Of a stretch of DNA of 64,000 bases, positions 33,962-46,631 are shown one piece after another. Position 1 is the stretch's first letter. Each line of letters begins with the position of its first letter. A model generated the notes under the pieces. It was not told where the DNA came from and made no database searches. It saw nothing but the letters and a program-made list of their open reading frames with translations. This stretch comes from Xanthostigma xanthostigma (lineage: Eukaryota; Arthropoda; Insecta; Raphidioptera; Raphidiidae), in the NCBI GenBank assembly GCA_963575645.1, contig OY754465.1, positions 4,650,001 to 4,714,000 on the forward strand. The letters are read 5' to 3'. The translations under genes and the position numbers were made by a program.

Positions 33962-35022
33962 TATACCATAAGATTCAGATTGTAAACCATTATATAAATA
34001 GCATAATATAAAAGGTACGTGAGATTAATTTGCCCATTAATATGATTTGTTGAGTTTTGTATTTTTGTGACCAAAGTGTGCGCATTGTTTTTTTTTAATA
34101 AACATTTAATAATGTTTTATTTTCTTGCATTATTTGTAAAACTTTGTCATTGTTCACGTAATCTGTCCATTTAATATTTAGAATTATTATTATTATTATT
34201 TTCTTTAGCAGTTTCAGAATTGATATATTTTCAAAATTCCGGAATTACGAAATCTCGGAAGCTTTACTCATAAAGCACGTCACTGACATTCTGATGTAGG
34301 CTACATCCACCGTATATAGAGCTCAGACCGGCGGCTCTCTATGGTCGTGAATCAGTCATCCTAGACATCTATTCGTCATCTCGTTGGATCGTTTGATCAG
34401 TCAGCGCTCAGAACCTGCGAACACTCGCTTGTCTCATGCGCTTTGAGCATTTAAACTGATATTATACGTGTGGCACTACTGAATTGAGATAATAGAATAT
34501 AACTTTTTAAATTCTTTAATAAATAAAATTATCGACCTAATTTTCAGACAAATATATTAACAAAAAATTCCAGCCAATTGGGCGACGGGACCATTCCAAC
34601 TTCAAAAATGTTGACATTTGATTATAATAAAGAAAATAAAATTTCTGATATCGTGTGAGGTGTCGCGGGTAATGGCTAGTATTCAATATAATATTTGCTA
34701 TTCGTTGCCATGGTTACCTATATAATATGTTCCACGTCAAAAATTAATCAAAGCATGCCGAAATAGTTTATTTCTGACAGATCCATAAAACAAAAGAGCG
34801 GCTAATTTTTTTTATTTTCAAAATATTTCCGAAACTATAAAGTTTAGAAAAAAAATTTTTAACGAAACTTTTTATAACAATTCCTGTTCTCTTAGTATCT
34901 AACATATAAATTTTGTTTTAAGGCTTACAGGGCTGAAGCCGTATCGAGTAGCTAGTAACAAATTTATTGAAAAAAAAATTGTTAAAAATACTCTTCAATT
35001 ATCGTAATCCCTATATTATTAA
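33962..35022. other. fragments of Helitron-like ends; no gene
   Basis: GTGTCGCGGGTAATGGCTAG at 34660-34679 and a related end near 34950 look like Helitron 3' termini. 34740-34890 mirrors 29790-29910. A GC-richer patch at 34310-34440 has no clear identity. Confidence 0.4.
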
Positions 35023-35905
35023 ACGAGCTAATCTTGTATCTACCTATGTACCTAAATATTTTCTCGAAAACGGCCCTAACGATTTGGATGAAATTTACTG
35101 AAAAGGGATTTTGGGGGGCAAAAAATCGTTTTAGCTAGGTCTCATCTCTCAAAAAATCGTTTTCTTACAAATTTTATCATTATAAAAATCAATTTTTTGA
35201 CGTATGAAAATACTTAAATATTAAAGTAGGTTTTGGAATTTTATACAAACAATGAAACAATGGTTTTCAAAATATTATGACAGTTATTCTTTAAGTACCT
35301 GGGTGACCGAGCTTTGCTCGGTAAGTTAAATAAAATACTGATACGCTGTGGTAAGCTTTTATCGGACTTGTGTCGGCGCGGGGATCAAGGATAAATAATA
35401 ATAATTATAATTCGAATCTATGATATTGCATCTTTCGCTTCAAATTTAGGTTAAAAATTTATTTATTAAAATTACTCACCTATAATAATAATTGTTTTTA
35501 ACTTTCTTTCAAATACGTATTTATTTTAAGTCCCACTTGGATAGTAATTAAAGATTAACTGTCATAATATTTTGAAAACAATTGTTTCATTGTTTGTATA
35601 AAATTCCAAAACCTACTTACCTACATTATTTAAGTATTTTCATACGTCAAAAAATTGATTTTTATAATGATAAAATTTGTAAGAAAACGATTTTTCCGAG
35701 AGATGAGACCTAGCTAAAACGATTTTTTGTCCCCCAAAATCCCTTTTCAGTAAATTTCATCCAAATCGTTAGGGCCGTTTTTGAGAAAATATTTAGGGAC
35801 ATAGGTAGGTACATAGGTAGATAGGTAGATTAGCTCGTTTAATAATATAGGGGATAGGGGATTTCAGTATTTTATTTAACTTTCCGAGCAAAGCTCGGTC
35901 AGCCA
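35023..35905. repeat. two family Q elements in inverted orientation
   Basis: Left arm 35023-35330 and right arm about 35540-35905 are reverse complements: TATTATTAAACGAGCTAAT opens the left arm and its complement closes the right. The ACCGAGCTTTGCTCGGT hairpin recurs in both. A third Q copy is inside 1783-2372. Confidence 0.75.
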
Positions 35906-36640
35906 GGTACTTTCTATTAAATGTTTTAAGATCTTCAGAAAATGGTTATCAAAAAGATATTTTTTTCGTGGCATCTTATGAAACATTCGATATAGTTTAA
36001 TGATATTTTAAGATTTCCAGGAAACATTAATATAAGACTATTTATTTGTGTTATTTGCTATAAATCTTTATTATACCTACTCTACTTATATATTTTTCGC
36101 ACATTTGGCGTTATGGCGGGTCAGCGGCTGCAGAAGAAGGCTGTATGTAATATTCACGTCAACGCTGCGCGTCAATGCTAAATAAACTTAACGATGAGTT
36201 CGTCTTTTTTCGCAATAAATAAACATCAACATTTTCTTGACTTAACTAAAGAGTTTACGATCTTTATATTTTTATCTGATCTTCATACATTTTTTTTTTT
36301 TTATTAAAAGTGCATTTTTGACAACTTGGTCATTTATGCGAAATAATAAAATAACAAAATTATACATTGAACATTTGATTACTGCTAGATAAGGAACAAT
36401 TTGTACTGTTGGTTCACTTTATAAACTTTTATATTTTATTATACGTGCTCGTTTTCTTTGTAAATAAAATAATCTTGTTTATTTCTCTTTCCTCATCGCC
36501 TAAGGATTTCATACATTTTTATATAACAGATATTGCAAATTAAGTCCATTTTTCCACTGGATTCAAGAAAAAAAAATGTTATAATAAAATAGAAAATAAT
36601 AAAAGAAATAACAAAAGTTTAAGGTATTTATTTCGATACA
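35906..36640. other. no recognisable feature
   Basis: AT-rich, no element ends visible. Confidence 0.4.
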
Positions 36641-36642
36641 TA

Positions 36643-38220
36643 CAGAGTGAGTCAGACCACCCGTACCAGTCGTTTATTTCGAAAACGGTTAGTCGTAGAG
36701 AGTTGTGTGAAAAATTTGTATTATAAAAGCCCTAATGAAGAATCGAATGGTGATATTTTTTTCCCCCGGCAAAGTCGGCTTCCCTATTAGTTTGCTCCAG
36801 AATGTTCAGAACTCCGGAATTTTAAATGGCACGATAGATCGAAAGTGGTATTGTTGAAAAGATCTTTAAAAAAATTGGTTGTTTGTAAAGTCGGTTTACG
36901 GACGATAGTTTTACGTGATAACGTATTCCGTAATACATAACCTAAACCTCCCAAAATTTGGTTTCAATCCGCTTATCCTTGGTGTCGGAATGATAAGAAA
37001 TGTCAAAAGTGACGTTTGCAACTTACAAAGTATTATGTTCTAATAATAATTAGTTATTCCAATACTTAACTTAGAAGGCGTTGCATTTCACAATATACCA
37101 ATGTCAAAAAATTGAATTAAACATTAGAAATGCAGCCGTTTTCATGTTAAGACAAGACATACGTTTGCTTCTAATTTCCATGTACGGCAAACAAAGACAA
37201 CCGACCGCGTCGCGCCATGCATTAGACAACATTGCATTTATACAGCTATTTTTCTATATAAATTTGTATAAAATATTTTTCTATATAAATTTGTATAAAA
37301 AAACTGTTTAGGCAAATTCTGTTATACGAAATCTATGTAAAATGTTCTCCTCTTTCGTTTAAGACTGGTTTCAAACCGATCTGATTTAAATTGAGCGAGA
37401 AATTAGCAAAAAGCACGCACAGGGCCAGGCGGAACGTTACGCGTTATGCGTTATGCGTTACGCGTTACGAACGTTAGGAACGTTACGTTACACTTTTTCG
37501 TACATGCAGCCGGTGTTTTATCAATTTATAATATTGGTGATTCATCAATTTATAAGACGTTATCACGTCAAAAATAAGCAAGTTTTGTAGGACATTTTTT
37601 TTTATTACCGCCACCCCTGTTAAGTAATATTCGTTTGAAATTATTAAATTGAAATGTCATAATAACGAACTTAATTTTAAAAGTTGGCATTTAAAATCTA
37701 GTTACCTAATTAAACAATGTCACAATAAGTTTTCAATAATTGAAATTGTTTTTTTTTTGTCGGAAAATACTTAGAGGTACTCATAGCATATCTAGAAGAG
37801 CTCAGCGGTGTTTAGAAGTAAATGGAAGACAGTTTAAACATTTGTGACATTGTTTAATAGGTAACTAGATTTTTAATGCCGACTTTTAAAATTCAGTTCA
37901 TTATTATGACATGTTAATTTAATAATTTCCAACGAATATTAACAGGGGTGGCAGTAACAAAAAAAATGTCCTAAAAAACTTGCTTATTTTTTAAAGATCT
38001 TTTCAACAATACCACTTTCGACCTATATCGTGCCATTTAAAACTCCGGAGTTCTGAACATTCTGGAGCAAACTAATAGGGAAGCCGACCTTTCCGGGGGG
38101 AAAAAATATCACCATTCGATTCTTCATTAGGAATTCTATAATACAGATTTTTGACACAACTCTCTACGACTAACCGTTTTCGAAAAAAAACGACTGGTAC
38201 GGGTGGTCTGACTCACTCTG
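36643..38220. mobile_element. foldback element with long arms, TA-flanked, split by family P
   Basis: CAGAGTGAGTCAGACCACCC at the left is mirrored at the right; TA lies on both sides. Arms pair as 36643-36870 with 37990-38220, and 37575-37720 with 37840-37985. The left arm is split between AAAAGATCTTTAAAA and TAAGCAAGTTTTGTAGG by a P element; the right arm has the unsplit site. Confidence 0.82.
36874..37571 (+). mobile_element. family P element inside the foldback
   Basis: TTGGTTGTTTGTAAAGTCGG at the left, GACGTTATCACGTC at the right. A run of GCGTTA(T/C) repeats lies at about 37440-37470. It also carries a locally duplicated TTTTTCTATATAAATTTGTA at 37249-37300. Confidence 0.7.
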
Positions 38221-38265
38221 TATTTTCATTCTTATTAAACCAAAAATAACAACATTCATAATTTA

Positions 38266-38748
38266 CTAGCGTGACCTGTGCGAATTATTCGCACTAAATA
38301 AGTATAATAATTATCACTTTACAAAATTATTTTTTAAATATGATTGCAGGTATATTCAATTCGTTTCTAATTTTGCACACTGCTTATAACGTTCTTCTTT
38401 TTGTTGTAAAAGAAATATTTTACTAAAATTGTCATATAGAGGCGCAAGTAGCAAAAGCGTAGTCAAGCGTTGCCCGTCAGATGGCAGTATGCAGTATTTA
38501 CAATATGATGGTCAGATGACAGATATAAGTGTTAACGTTACGCCGTCAGATGGCAGACGTTGTTCAGAGTTTAATTAATTTAATTAATCTACAAAAACAA
38601 TAGCAATAATAAATTTTTTAGTTGTCGATGTCAGTAGAGCAAGCAAAATTATCTGTAAAATGATATATAATTTATGTGGAGAAATTGTGTGGTTTTTTCT
38701 AAAAAGGGAGGCAAACATCTTAAACCTTAGCGTATTATAATTATATGA
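38266..38748 (-). mobile_element. Helitron family Y, copy 3
   Basis: CTAG at 38266-38269 with hairpin GTGCGAATTATTCGCAC, TC (minus) at 38748-38747, A/T flanks. It has fewer CAGATGGCA units than copy 4. Confidence 0.87.
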
Positions 38749-39384
38749 TAATTTATTGTGTAAAATTTAAAGACGTAAAATTTATTGGCAAATACGATTC
38801 AGACTGTTTAAAATCACAGTCGACCAACAACGAATAATAATCCCGTGGAATAACTAATAATAAATTCAATGAATTAACCAGAAATTCATATTATTTCTTT
38901 CATTCATAATCATATAAATGCATTTGGCACTGATTTAAATATTTCCGTCGCATATTTTTGAGTGTGTAATTTTAGAAAGTCGAGAGAGATTTAATACACA
39001 TGTGCAAGTGATGTCCGCGTCGAGTTGAAGTACGAATAGATACGAGTATAGCGTGTAATTAATGCAACTCGTTAATTTGCACTTCCTGATGCGGCAATGA
39101 GCACATTATTATATACTATATGGCAAATCCTCGCGGTGCAGTCTGCTCACAGAGCTTTGGATCAGAAATTCACATAACGTTCAAGTTCTCTTGTCTTCTT
39201 TTCTGACACACTGACTGACGATTCTCTGATGTATTAAATTCATCTTTCGTTCTTCATAAAAATAATATAATAACATGACTGTGTCTGTCTTGTAGAAATC
39301 TCATTTTGAGTGATGGAAACGACGTGCAAATTATATATGCAAGATATTACGAAGTCTGGAAAGTAAGTTTGTTCAACAAACCAT
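38749..39384. other. no recognisable feature
   Basis: A TATA-like stretch near 39110 and a moderately GC-rich segment to 39230 are not enough to call a promoter. Confidence 0.35.
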
Positions 39385-39388
39385 TTAA

Positions 39389-40276
39389 GGACGTAGTCCT
39401 ATGTTCAGGCTCGTTTTCAACCGTTATTTCAGAATTTTTTTTTAATATCAAAATAATGTACGATGTTTTCAATTTTGTTACATGTTTTTACTGACATGGT
39501 AAACCAAGAAAAAAAATTTTTTTTGCTTAATTTTACGCCATTTTATAATTGTTTTTTTAACCTAAAGTAGACAACTTTAAATGGAGGTAGGTGGGTTGCG
39601 CGGGTGATAACGTCACTTGGAGTCAACTGAATTATAAAAATTAAATTGGTTATTGTTTCGTAGGCTTGTAACTCTATCCCGTACTAGAAATAAACATTTT
39701 TATTGATAAATAACAAAATGGCGGGTTTTAGAAAAAAAACAACGAGAAAATCGTGATTTTTTCGTTGAAAATCGGTTAAAAATAATAGAAATAATTTTTA
39801 TAATTAAGTAATTCTAGTACCGGACGGAGTTATTGTTGTGTAGAATACCCTGTACAAAACTGAAAGCAATCGGTTGTATACAATTGTTTCAATCACCCGC
39901 GCCGCTTAGAAAAACGTAGTTTTGAGAAAAACGCGTTTAAAGTTTTAATTTCAGATTTCTTACAAAAAAATAAAAATGAATATTTACACTAATCAGCTAT
40001 GCCTGGTGTATAGTAAATCTTCCGTTTCTTCAAAGGCATCATTTTCTGCTAATTTGTTTGCTCTACTCTGCGAGAGTATAAGGGTAACGTGAGAGGTAAG
40101 AGCAGGTAAGAGTCTTACCGTAAGACCGTTGCTGCTCTCGACTATATGCTATAGCTTTGTAAAGATTTAATATTTTGGTCTAAAATTTTTACAGTATTTT
40201 CTCAATATATTATATTTACTAAAAATGTAAAAAAAATAAATTCGTTTTTTCAAAACCCGAACACCAGACTACGTCC
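39389..40276. mobile_element. TTAA-flanked non-autonomous element, copy 2
   Basis: GGACGTAGT ends and TTAA flanks (39385-39388, 40277-40280) as in copy 1 at 9420-10276, and nearly the same interior. It has about 30 extra bases near 40020-40065. Confidence 0.85.
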
Positions 40277-40373
40277 TTAATGAAACTATTTTGTTATGAG
40301 CATGAAACCGAGGTTCTATATAAATAACAAACAAACTATTCACACAAGGAAGGGGGCATATTACCAGTTATAA

Positions 40374-40704
40374 GAAAGGACAATCCTTTTTCTTTACAAA
40401 ATGAACGTGATTGATCTCCAATCTAATGATACTCTCAAAAACTCTTTCTTTGAAATCAAAGATCTTGTTAAATTTTATGTCAGTTTGCCATCTAATTTAG
40501 ACCAATTGAAAATGTTTGCTCTGCAATTATAATTACAATTTTTGGTAGTACTTATGCGAACAAACCTTTTCGATTCTCAATTACAGGAAAAATAAATATG
40601 CTTCTCGTCTCACAGATGAGCATTTGAGAGCTATTGCAACTACAAACCTGGAAGCTAACATACAACAAATAGCCACTCAAATACAACCTCAAACGTCACA
40701 CTAA
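40374..40704 (+). pseudogene. hAT transposase C-terminal pseudogene
   Basis: One frame reads MNVIDLQSNDTLKNSFFEI, then KDLVKFYVSLPSNLDQLKM and FALQL before a stop; after a shift the frame reads FGSTYA, then NKYASRLTDEHLRAIATTN and a stop at 40702-40704. DLQSDxxLKxxF, FGSTYxCExxFS and SRLTDEHLxxxLRIATT are hallmarks of the C-terminal dimerisation region of hAT transposases of the GTF2IRD2/SCAND3-like type. The CEQTFS part is destroyed by frameshifts and the N-terminal two-thirds is absent. A hAT-like end (TTGCCGATCGCTG) follows at 40880-40892. It cannot encode an active protein. Confidence 0.72.
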
Positions 40705-40892
40705 TTTTTGTAAAAGAACAATTCTATTTTGAAGTTCTCAGTTAAATTTTTGATAAAATTCAAATAAAATGTTTTCGAATTTTTAATATCACAAATACCT
40801 ACCTATTATTAAAATTATGAACAAGTGCGGCCCGCCTTCATTTCAATTTACCACTATGTGGCCCTTGCTTGCCAAAAGGTTGCCGATCGCTG
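40705..40892 (+). mobile_element. 3' end of a truncated hAT element
   Basis: AAAAGGTTGCCGATCGCTG ends at 40892. The base composition and the position after the transposase stop fit the 3' non-coding end. The matching left end is missing, so the element lost its 5' side. Confidence 0.55.
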
Positions 40893-41994
40893 TTCTAGAT
40901 GACAGGGAGTTTGAATACGATATTAGACTGCTCCTGATGTATGAAAACTGTAAATATATGATCACAGTCTAAGGTCATTGTCAAATTGAATTTTTTGGAC
41001 AATCCTTTCTGCCACCCAGCATATAGGTATACCAACATATTTCGACACAGCTTGAGATTCTCAGGCAATCTTAAGACTTCTTGGATAACACGAAATATAA
41101 TGATTACTGGTGTGTGATGTATGATGTGCGTTGAAGTTATTGTGGACGTGTAGGTATATAATCCTTCATTAACTGCATTTTTGACACCTGAAATGCGCCC
41201 ATCAACTACAATATGCACTTCTCATATTATGGACATACACACTCGCATGCTATACAATACCAGATGTTCATTTAAAAACTTTCATAAAAATTAATTCGAA
41301 AACTGAACACCCATCGAATCCTATACATATTTGTTTATGGATTCTTTTAATATTTTTTTAAAGTTTAATTTTAAGGTCAAAACCGCTGGGTAGTGTTCAA
41401 TTTACTCACTAATTAGAATACGATGTTTGTATTTCAAACAATGTATTTAATTAAGTACTTTAATGCAAAACAACACAACATATGCATCATCAACGTACAG
41501 CTCAAACCACTGGACGGATTGAGCTGAAATTTGGCACACAGATAGTTATTATTATGTAGGCATCTGCTAAGAACCGATTTTTGAAAATTCAACCCCTAAA
41601 AGGGTGTAATGCAGAATCATAATATAAGATAGATGTATCAATTCGAAAATGAGCAATATTACTTCTGTCAATAAATAAACACGTGTTTGATGCTTTTTCA
41701 AAAACAACCCTTTCAGAGAGTGAAAAGAGATAAATAGTCTAAAAATCAACATGGGTGTCATTTTCAAGGTTTGTCTGTTTTTGGGAGTCAAGACGCCGGT
41801 AAAATCGGAAGCTAAGACTCAAAATTAGATCACATCCTGATTATAACAAATCCTGACTATAATTTCGTCCGTTCTTTACAATGCAGCCTTTTAAATTTAA
41901 TTCTTAAATTAATAATTGCGTTAGAATATAAAAAATATAGAGATATACGAAATAACCGATTAGTAGTAGTGAAATACAATGAATATATATGTTA
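40893..41994. other. no supported gene
   Basis: A repeat-like block at 41490-41545 (GCTCAAACCACTGGACGG) resembles the 5' zone of some Helitrons. The 107-codon minus frame at 40895-41218 has no domain I recognise. Confidence 0.35.
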
Positions 41995-42621
41995 CGGTCA
42001 ATGTCCGGAGTCCGGGCAATGTCGACATTGACTGGTCAATGTCGACAATGCCCGAGTCACATCGGGCAATGTCCGAAATCGGACAAGGATCAAAAAATAG
42101 ATTTTTTATAAACATGAAACGCTGACATTTTATTGTCTCTTTATCATGGTAAGTTATCATTAACGCTTTATGGAATTTTTATCACTGATATCAACTATTG
42201 AAGAATATATTTTTCAGCTCTCTATTACAATTATTGATGATTGAAAATACCTATAATTTTTTCCATACATTTTATTTATTTTAATGAATGAAAAAATATA
42301 AAAAGGCATTACTAATATAAATAATAAAAAATGTTTGTATTTTTTTATTCACTAAAATAAATAAAATGTGTGGAAATTAATTATACGTGGTTTCAATCAT
42401 CAATAATTGTAATAGAAAGCTGAAAAATATATTCTTCAATAGTTGATATCAGTGATAAAAATTCCATAAAGCGTTAATGATAACTTATCATGATAAAATT
42501 ACAATCAAATGTCAGCGTTTCATGTTTATAAAAAGTCTATGTTTTTAACCTTGTCCGATTTTGACATTGCCCGATGTGGCTCGGGCATTGTCGACATTGC
42601 CCGGATTTCGGACATTGACCG
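41995..42621. mobile_element. ~630-bp foldback with GGGCAATGTC repeats
   Basis: CGGTCAATGTCCG at the left is mirrored at the right. The arms pair almost throughout (for example AACGCTTTATGGAATTTTTA with its complement), with the turn near 42290-42310. Within each arm GGGCAATGTC or its complement recurs three to four times, giving smaller hairpins. No clean duplication found. Confidence 0.82.
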
Positions 42622-42794
42622 ATATAAGAGAAATTGTATTTTGCTATACAAACACTTAATGAAGCGACAGGTCTATAGCAAATCAGAATAAATATAATGT
42701 GTAATTTGAATAAAATTTATTTACTTTCGAACAAAAACTTTTTAATCAGCCGTAAAATAGATGAACGGATCGAGAGAGAGAGACTACTAATTTA

Positions 42795-43114
42795 TAGAGC
42801 TGTAAAAGTAACGAGACATTGTGTACCCGTATGAATTCGTTACTTAAAAAACCGGTACCCGTTACTTTCGTAACGTTACGTTACTCGTTACTTTTCATAC
42901 AATCATGTACTAACAACATCAAGCATGTACCATCGCATCGAGGCGCGTCGCATACGTGATACGATATGACTTCGTTCGTATAACCGCATCAAACAAGTCG
43001 AACTGTCATGGATACGACAGATGCGAGTAACTAAATGAATTTGTAAGTAACGATTCGAGTCAGACGATGTACCCGTTACTCGGTAACGAATACATACGGT
43101 TTGTTACAGCTCTA
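42795..43114. mobile_element. hAT MITE, 320 bp
   Basis: Ends TAGAGCTGTAA and TTACAGCTCTA with perfect 8-bp duplication CTAATTTA (42787-42794, 43115-43122). GTTACT/GTAACG motifs crowd both subterminal regions. Confidence 0.92.
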
Positions 43115-43122
43115 CTAATTTA

Positions 43123-43604
43123 CAAACGACAAATACCTATATATCAACACAAAAGTAGATGGAGATTGGGTATTTTTAGTGCAGTGTATGCGTCTTACAC
43201 TGAATTGAAGCTGTATTTCACGCCACGACTGAGGCTGAGGCCACGTTAATGGACACTCCTGAGTGATGTATTGGACATACGCGGTCACATATCACCCAAT
43301 GCAGTGAACAGTCCTAATGGGACTAACGAAATAGGGGCTCTTTAGCATTAATGTCGAATTTCACAAGAATTCTCTGTGCTGCGGGCTCAGAATTGTGCAA
43401 TAAATTCAATACACGCACACATAATATTAGGTGGGCGCGTGTTTGTGTGTGTGTGTGTGTATGTGAATAAAATGCCAAACTGCGAAAAACAAAGATGTTT
43501 ATCAGATGAAGACAGAGCTGGTTGGTCACGACTGAAGCTACCATATTATGCACAAGTTCAAAGCGACAGAAGCGTATTAGTTATTTAAGTATTTTATAAA
43601 AAAA
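43123..43604. other. unassigned; GT microsatellite
   Basis: (GT)n near 43441-43462. Short open frames on both strands lack support. Confidence 0.4.
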
Positions 43605-44204
43605 CTAGTGTGACCTGTGCGAATTATTCGCACTAAATAAATATAATAATTATCACTTTACAAAATTATTTTTTAAATATGATTGCAGGTATTCAATTCG
43701 TTTCTAATTTTGCACACTGCTTATAACGTTCTTTCTTTTTGTTGTATTACAATATGAAGCTCAGATGACAGATCGAAGAAATATTTTACTAAAATTGTCA
43801 TATAGAGGCACAAGTAGCAAAAACGTTGAGCTAAGCCGTCAGATGGCTTCATGCAGCATTGCTGTGACGTTGTTCAGCGTTGCTCGCTGTTTCAAAATTA
43901 AAGCCGTCAGATGGCAGTATGCAGTATTGTGCCTGATGTATTACAATATGAAGGTCAGATGACAGATCGAAGTGTTGACGTTGTTTCAAAATTAAAACCG
44001 CCAGATGGCAGACGTTGTTCAGCGTTGCTGTATTTTAATTAATTTACAAAAACAAAAGCAATAATAAATTTTTTAGTGGTCGATGTCAGTAGAGCAAGCA
44101 ATTATCTGTAAAATGATATATAATTTATGTGAAGAAACTGTGAGGTTTTTTCTAAAAAGGGAGACAAACATCTTTAACCTTAGCGAATTAATATAGGTAT
44201 ATGA
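43605..44204 (-). mobile_element. Helitron family Y, copy 4 (longest, ~600 bp)
   Basis: CTAG at 43605-43608, hairpin GTGCGAATTATTCGCAC. It has the most CAGATGGCA-type internal units of the copies. The 5' flank does not show the usual A, so that boundary is approximate. Confidence 0.8.
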
Positions 44205-44762
44205 ATTGGACTCTTTTCACTAAATTATTTATTAGAACAATTTAAACTTGAGTGACATTTTGATCTACTTTTAGCCGGCATGATATCGGCAAGACCTAGT
44301 ATCGCAGCCACTAGGGTTTGGTTAGACCTAGTTCTAGCCGGAATGGTACCGGCTAGACCTAGTTTTACCCGAAAACAATCGGCCAATACTAGATTTAACC
44401 AAGAGTAAGTGGCTACACCTAGTTTTAAAACAAGATGTAGTCACACTTCTGGTTCTAGCCATAACATATATATGTTTGCAAATATTTTGTACAAAATGAC
44501 GGTGTTTTGTCAAAAAAAAAAAACTGTTTCGTACCATGTAGCGACATCAGGTAGAATTTGCTCAAAGCTATTGGTTCAGACATTTCTGCGCTGTAGTCGT
44601 TTTTATATACTAGCGACACCAGACAGAATTTGCTCAAAGCTATTAGTTCAGACATTTCGACACTGTAGTCGTTTTCATAGACACGTTCTTAATCAAAGGC
44701 GTAGATAGGGGGGAGGGAGGTCAATAAAATTGAAAATAATATTAATACCTGGCTAAAAAAAT
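44205..44762. other. unassigned; family T fragments
   Basis: 44230-44460 repeats a (GGC)TAGACCTAGTT-like motif several times. 44480-44690 has family T blocks (GAATTTGCTCAAAGCTATT twice). The AAAT at 44759-44762 is the left target duplication of the LTR element. Confidence 0.5.
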
Positions 44763-45824
44763 TGTTACGTTATTATTTTTCTTGTGGGGGTTGGTTGGGT
44801 TTTTAAATAAACAGGTTCGAGCGTTAAAGTTTTAACACGTATAATTTAATATATAAAACTCAAATGACAAATTATAACAATACACAAAATATATAATGGA
44901 AATAAACAATAGGTTCAAATGGCTAATTTACTTTCATCGGTCAACAGAGTACTTTTAATTAAATACTCCCATCAGTGCAAATAACGATATTATTTGTACG
45001 GTCACATTCAATTTTACATAATAATAAAGTTAATGAGTCTAGCGGTCTGAAGAATCCTAAACTCGGGCGGGACTCTAATTATATTTAACTCGGATCTCTA
45101 GGTCATTCCTACGTTGTGTTTTTTTATTAGGTCATTATTTATATCCTCGGCACGGTCATTGAATTTAATACGGTCGTTGCGGTCGTGGGTCGATTTACGC
45201 TAAGGTCTGGAACAGACGAAATCCCGATCATGATCCAGAACCCTCGCGATGGTCAAGCAGTGTGCTATTAGAAGACACCGGGAAACTTATCGGAGCAGAC
45301 GACAACACGATCGTACTTCAATAGTTTCCAGATCTTCGGCAAGCGAGCTGAGAATGAATCCACAAAATGCTGGAATAGACGGAACACGATCGTAAACCAG
45401 CACTTAAAGGGCTATTCAAAGCTTTCCCCGTTGACTAGATAGGCCATACTAGAATAGACGGAACACGATCGTAAACTAGCAAGCCACTGAGTCAACAGAG
45501 CGGTCACTGAAAGACCAATTTTTATGCGCACTGTTGCTTGACACCAATAAAGGTCGAACCGCAGTAGGTACGACCGCTAATCATTTTTAATAAAAATATT
45601 AATTAAAAAGGAAATTAATGAGTAGCCATCTATTGGCGGACAGCATAATATTAATTACAAAAATATAAGTTCAATTAGACGCGGCGCTAATACGTACTTA
45701 ATACCGGTCTCTGCTTAATCATAAACGCGTCTGAACACAATTTCGTGTACCTATTACTGTACACGAATATAAAGCAAACTAGATTTTACCGTGATATTAA
45801 TATTATTAAATTAATATCGTTACA
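44763..45824 (-). repeat. 3' LTR (1062 bp)
   Basis: Starts TGTTACG and ends GTTACA on the plus strand (TGTAAC...CGTAACA in element sense). It is the same length as the other LTR and I saw no difference. It carries four tandem units of ~80 bp at about 45208, 45291, 45370 and 45449 (AATAGACGGAACACGATCGT in the last two), which could be enhancer or silencing elements. GGTC motifs are frequent. Confidence 0.93.
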
Positions 45825-45836
45825 CTCCTCCGGCCC
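45825..45836 (-). promoter_or_regulatory. polypurine tract
   Basis: In element sense GGGCCGGAGGAG lies directly before the 3' LTR; plus-strand synthesis would prime here. Confidence 0.75.
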
Positions 45837-46631
45837 GTGTAAAAATACGCGATTATAAGGTCATAGTTATGTGCACCAATGGTCATAAACTTAAATGTAA
45901 AACAAAAATTGTACTTAGGGCAATCATTTGATCAATTTTCAATATTATTCACTATCGTTCATATGACTAAATATCAAAAATACAAAACAAAATATTTCAC
46001 TTCAACGTTTCAAATAAACGTAAATAATCACAGTTCAATGTCCTTAATACTACTATCAACGTTCAAACATTTATCTTATCTCTAAATATGGTCCAAATTA
46101 TTAATAGTTACAAAAGGTCTGCATTAATAATTTTCAAATACGGGCAAAATAATGAAAGTTCAAAACTTCTGTATTCATCAATACAGTCCAATTTCAAAAA
46201 GGTCAATATTGTATTCTAATATCATAAACACGGTCAAAAATCATTAAACTGAATATTGTGTAATATGATATATTTAATACGGTCAAAAATCATTAACATG
46301 AATATTGTGCTATGATATATTTAATACGGTCAAAAATCATTAATATGAATATTGTATTAGAATATATCCAACACGGGCAAAGTTAAAAAAAATTAATACT
46401 ATGTCGTGATTTATTTAATACGGTCAAAAATCATTAATATGAATATTGTATTAAAATATATCAAACATAGTTGAAATTCAACATTTCAATAATCTACAAC
46501 AAAAAAAAGGTATCGTGATATTTCAAAATGCGGTCAATGTTCTAAATGTTAATATTGCATTAGGAAATAATCACTATTTATCAAAAAAAAAGTTCACATA
46601 CCAAACACTTTAGCTTACTCAGCACAAAACC
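45837..46631 (-). repeat. 3' untranslated region with degenerate ~47-bp repeats
   Basis: CGGTCAAAAATCATTAA-type units start at 46231, 46280, 46327, 46374 (variant), 46421 and 46468 (variant), a spacing of 47-49 bp. Weaker units extend left to about 45870. Each contains GGTCA or GGGCA followed by AT-rich sequence. No ORF of note. Confidence 0.75.

Noticed and set aside
34310-34360. Promoter with TATATAG and TCAGT
   Set aside because: The two motifs are about 40 bases apart, beyond the usual 28-33.
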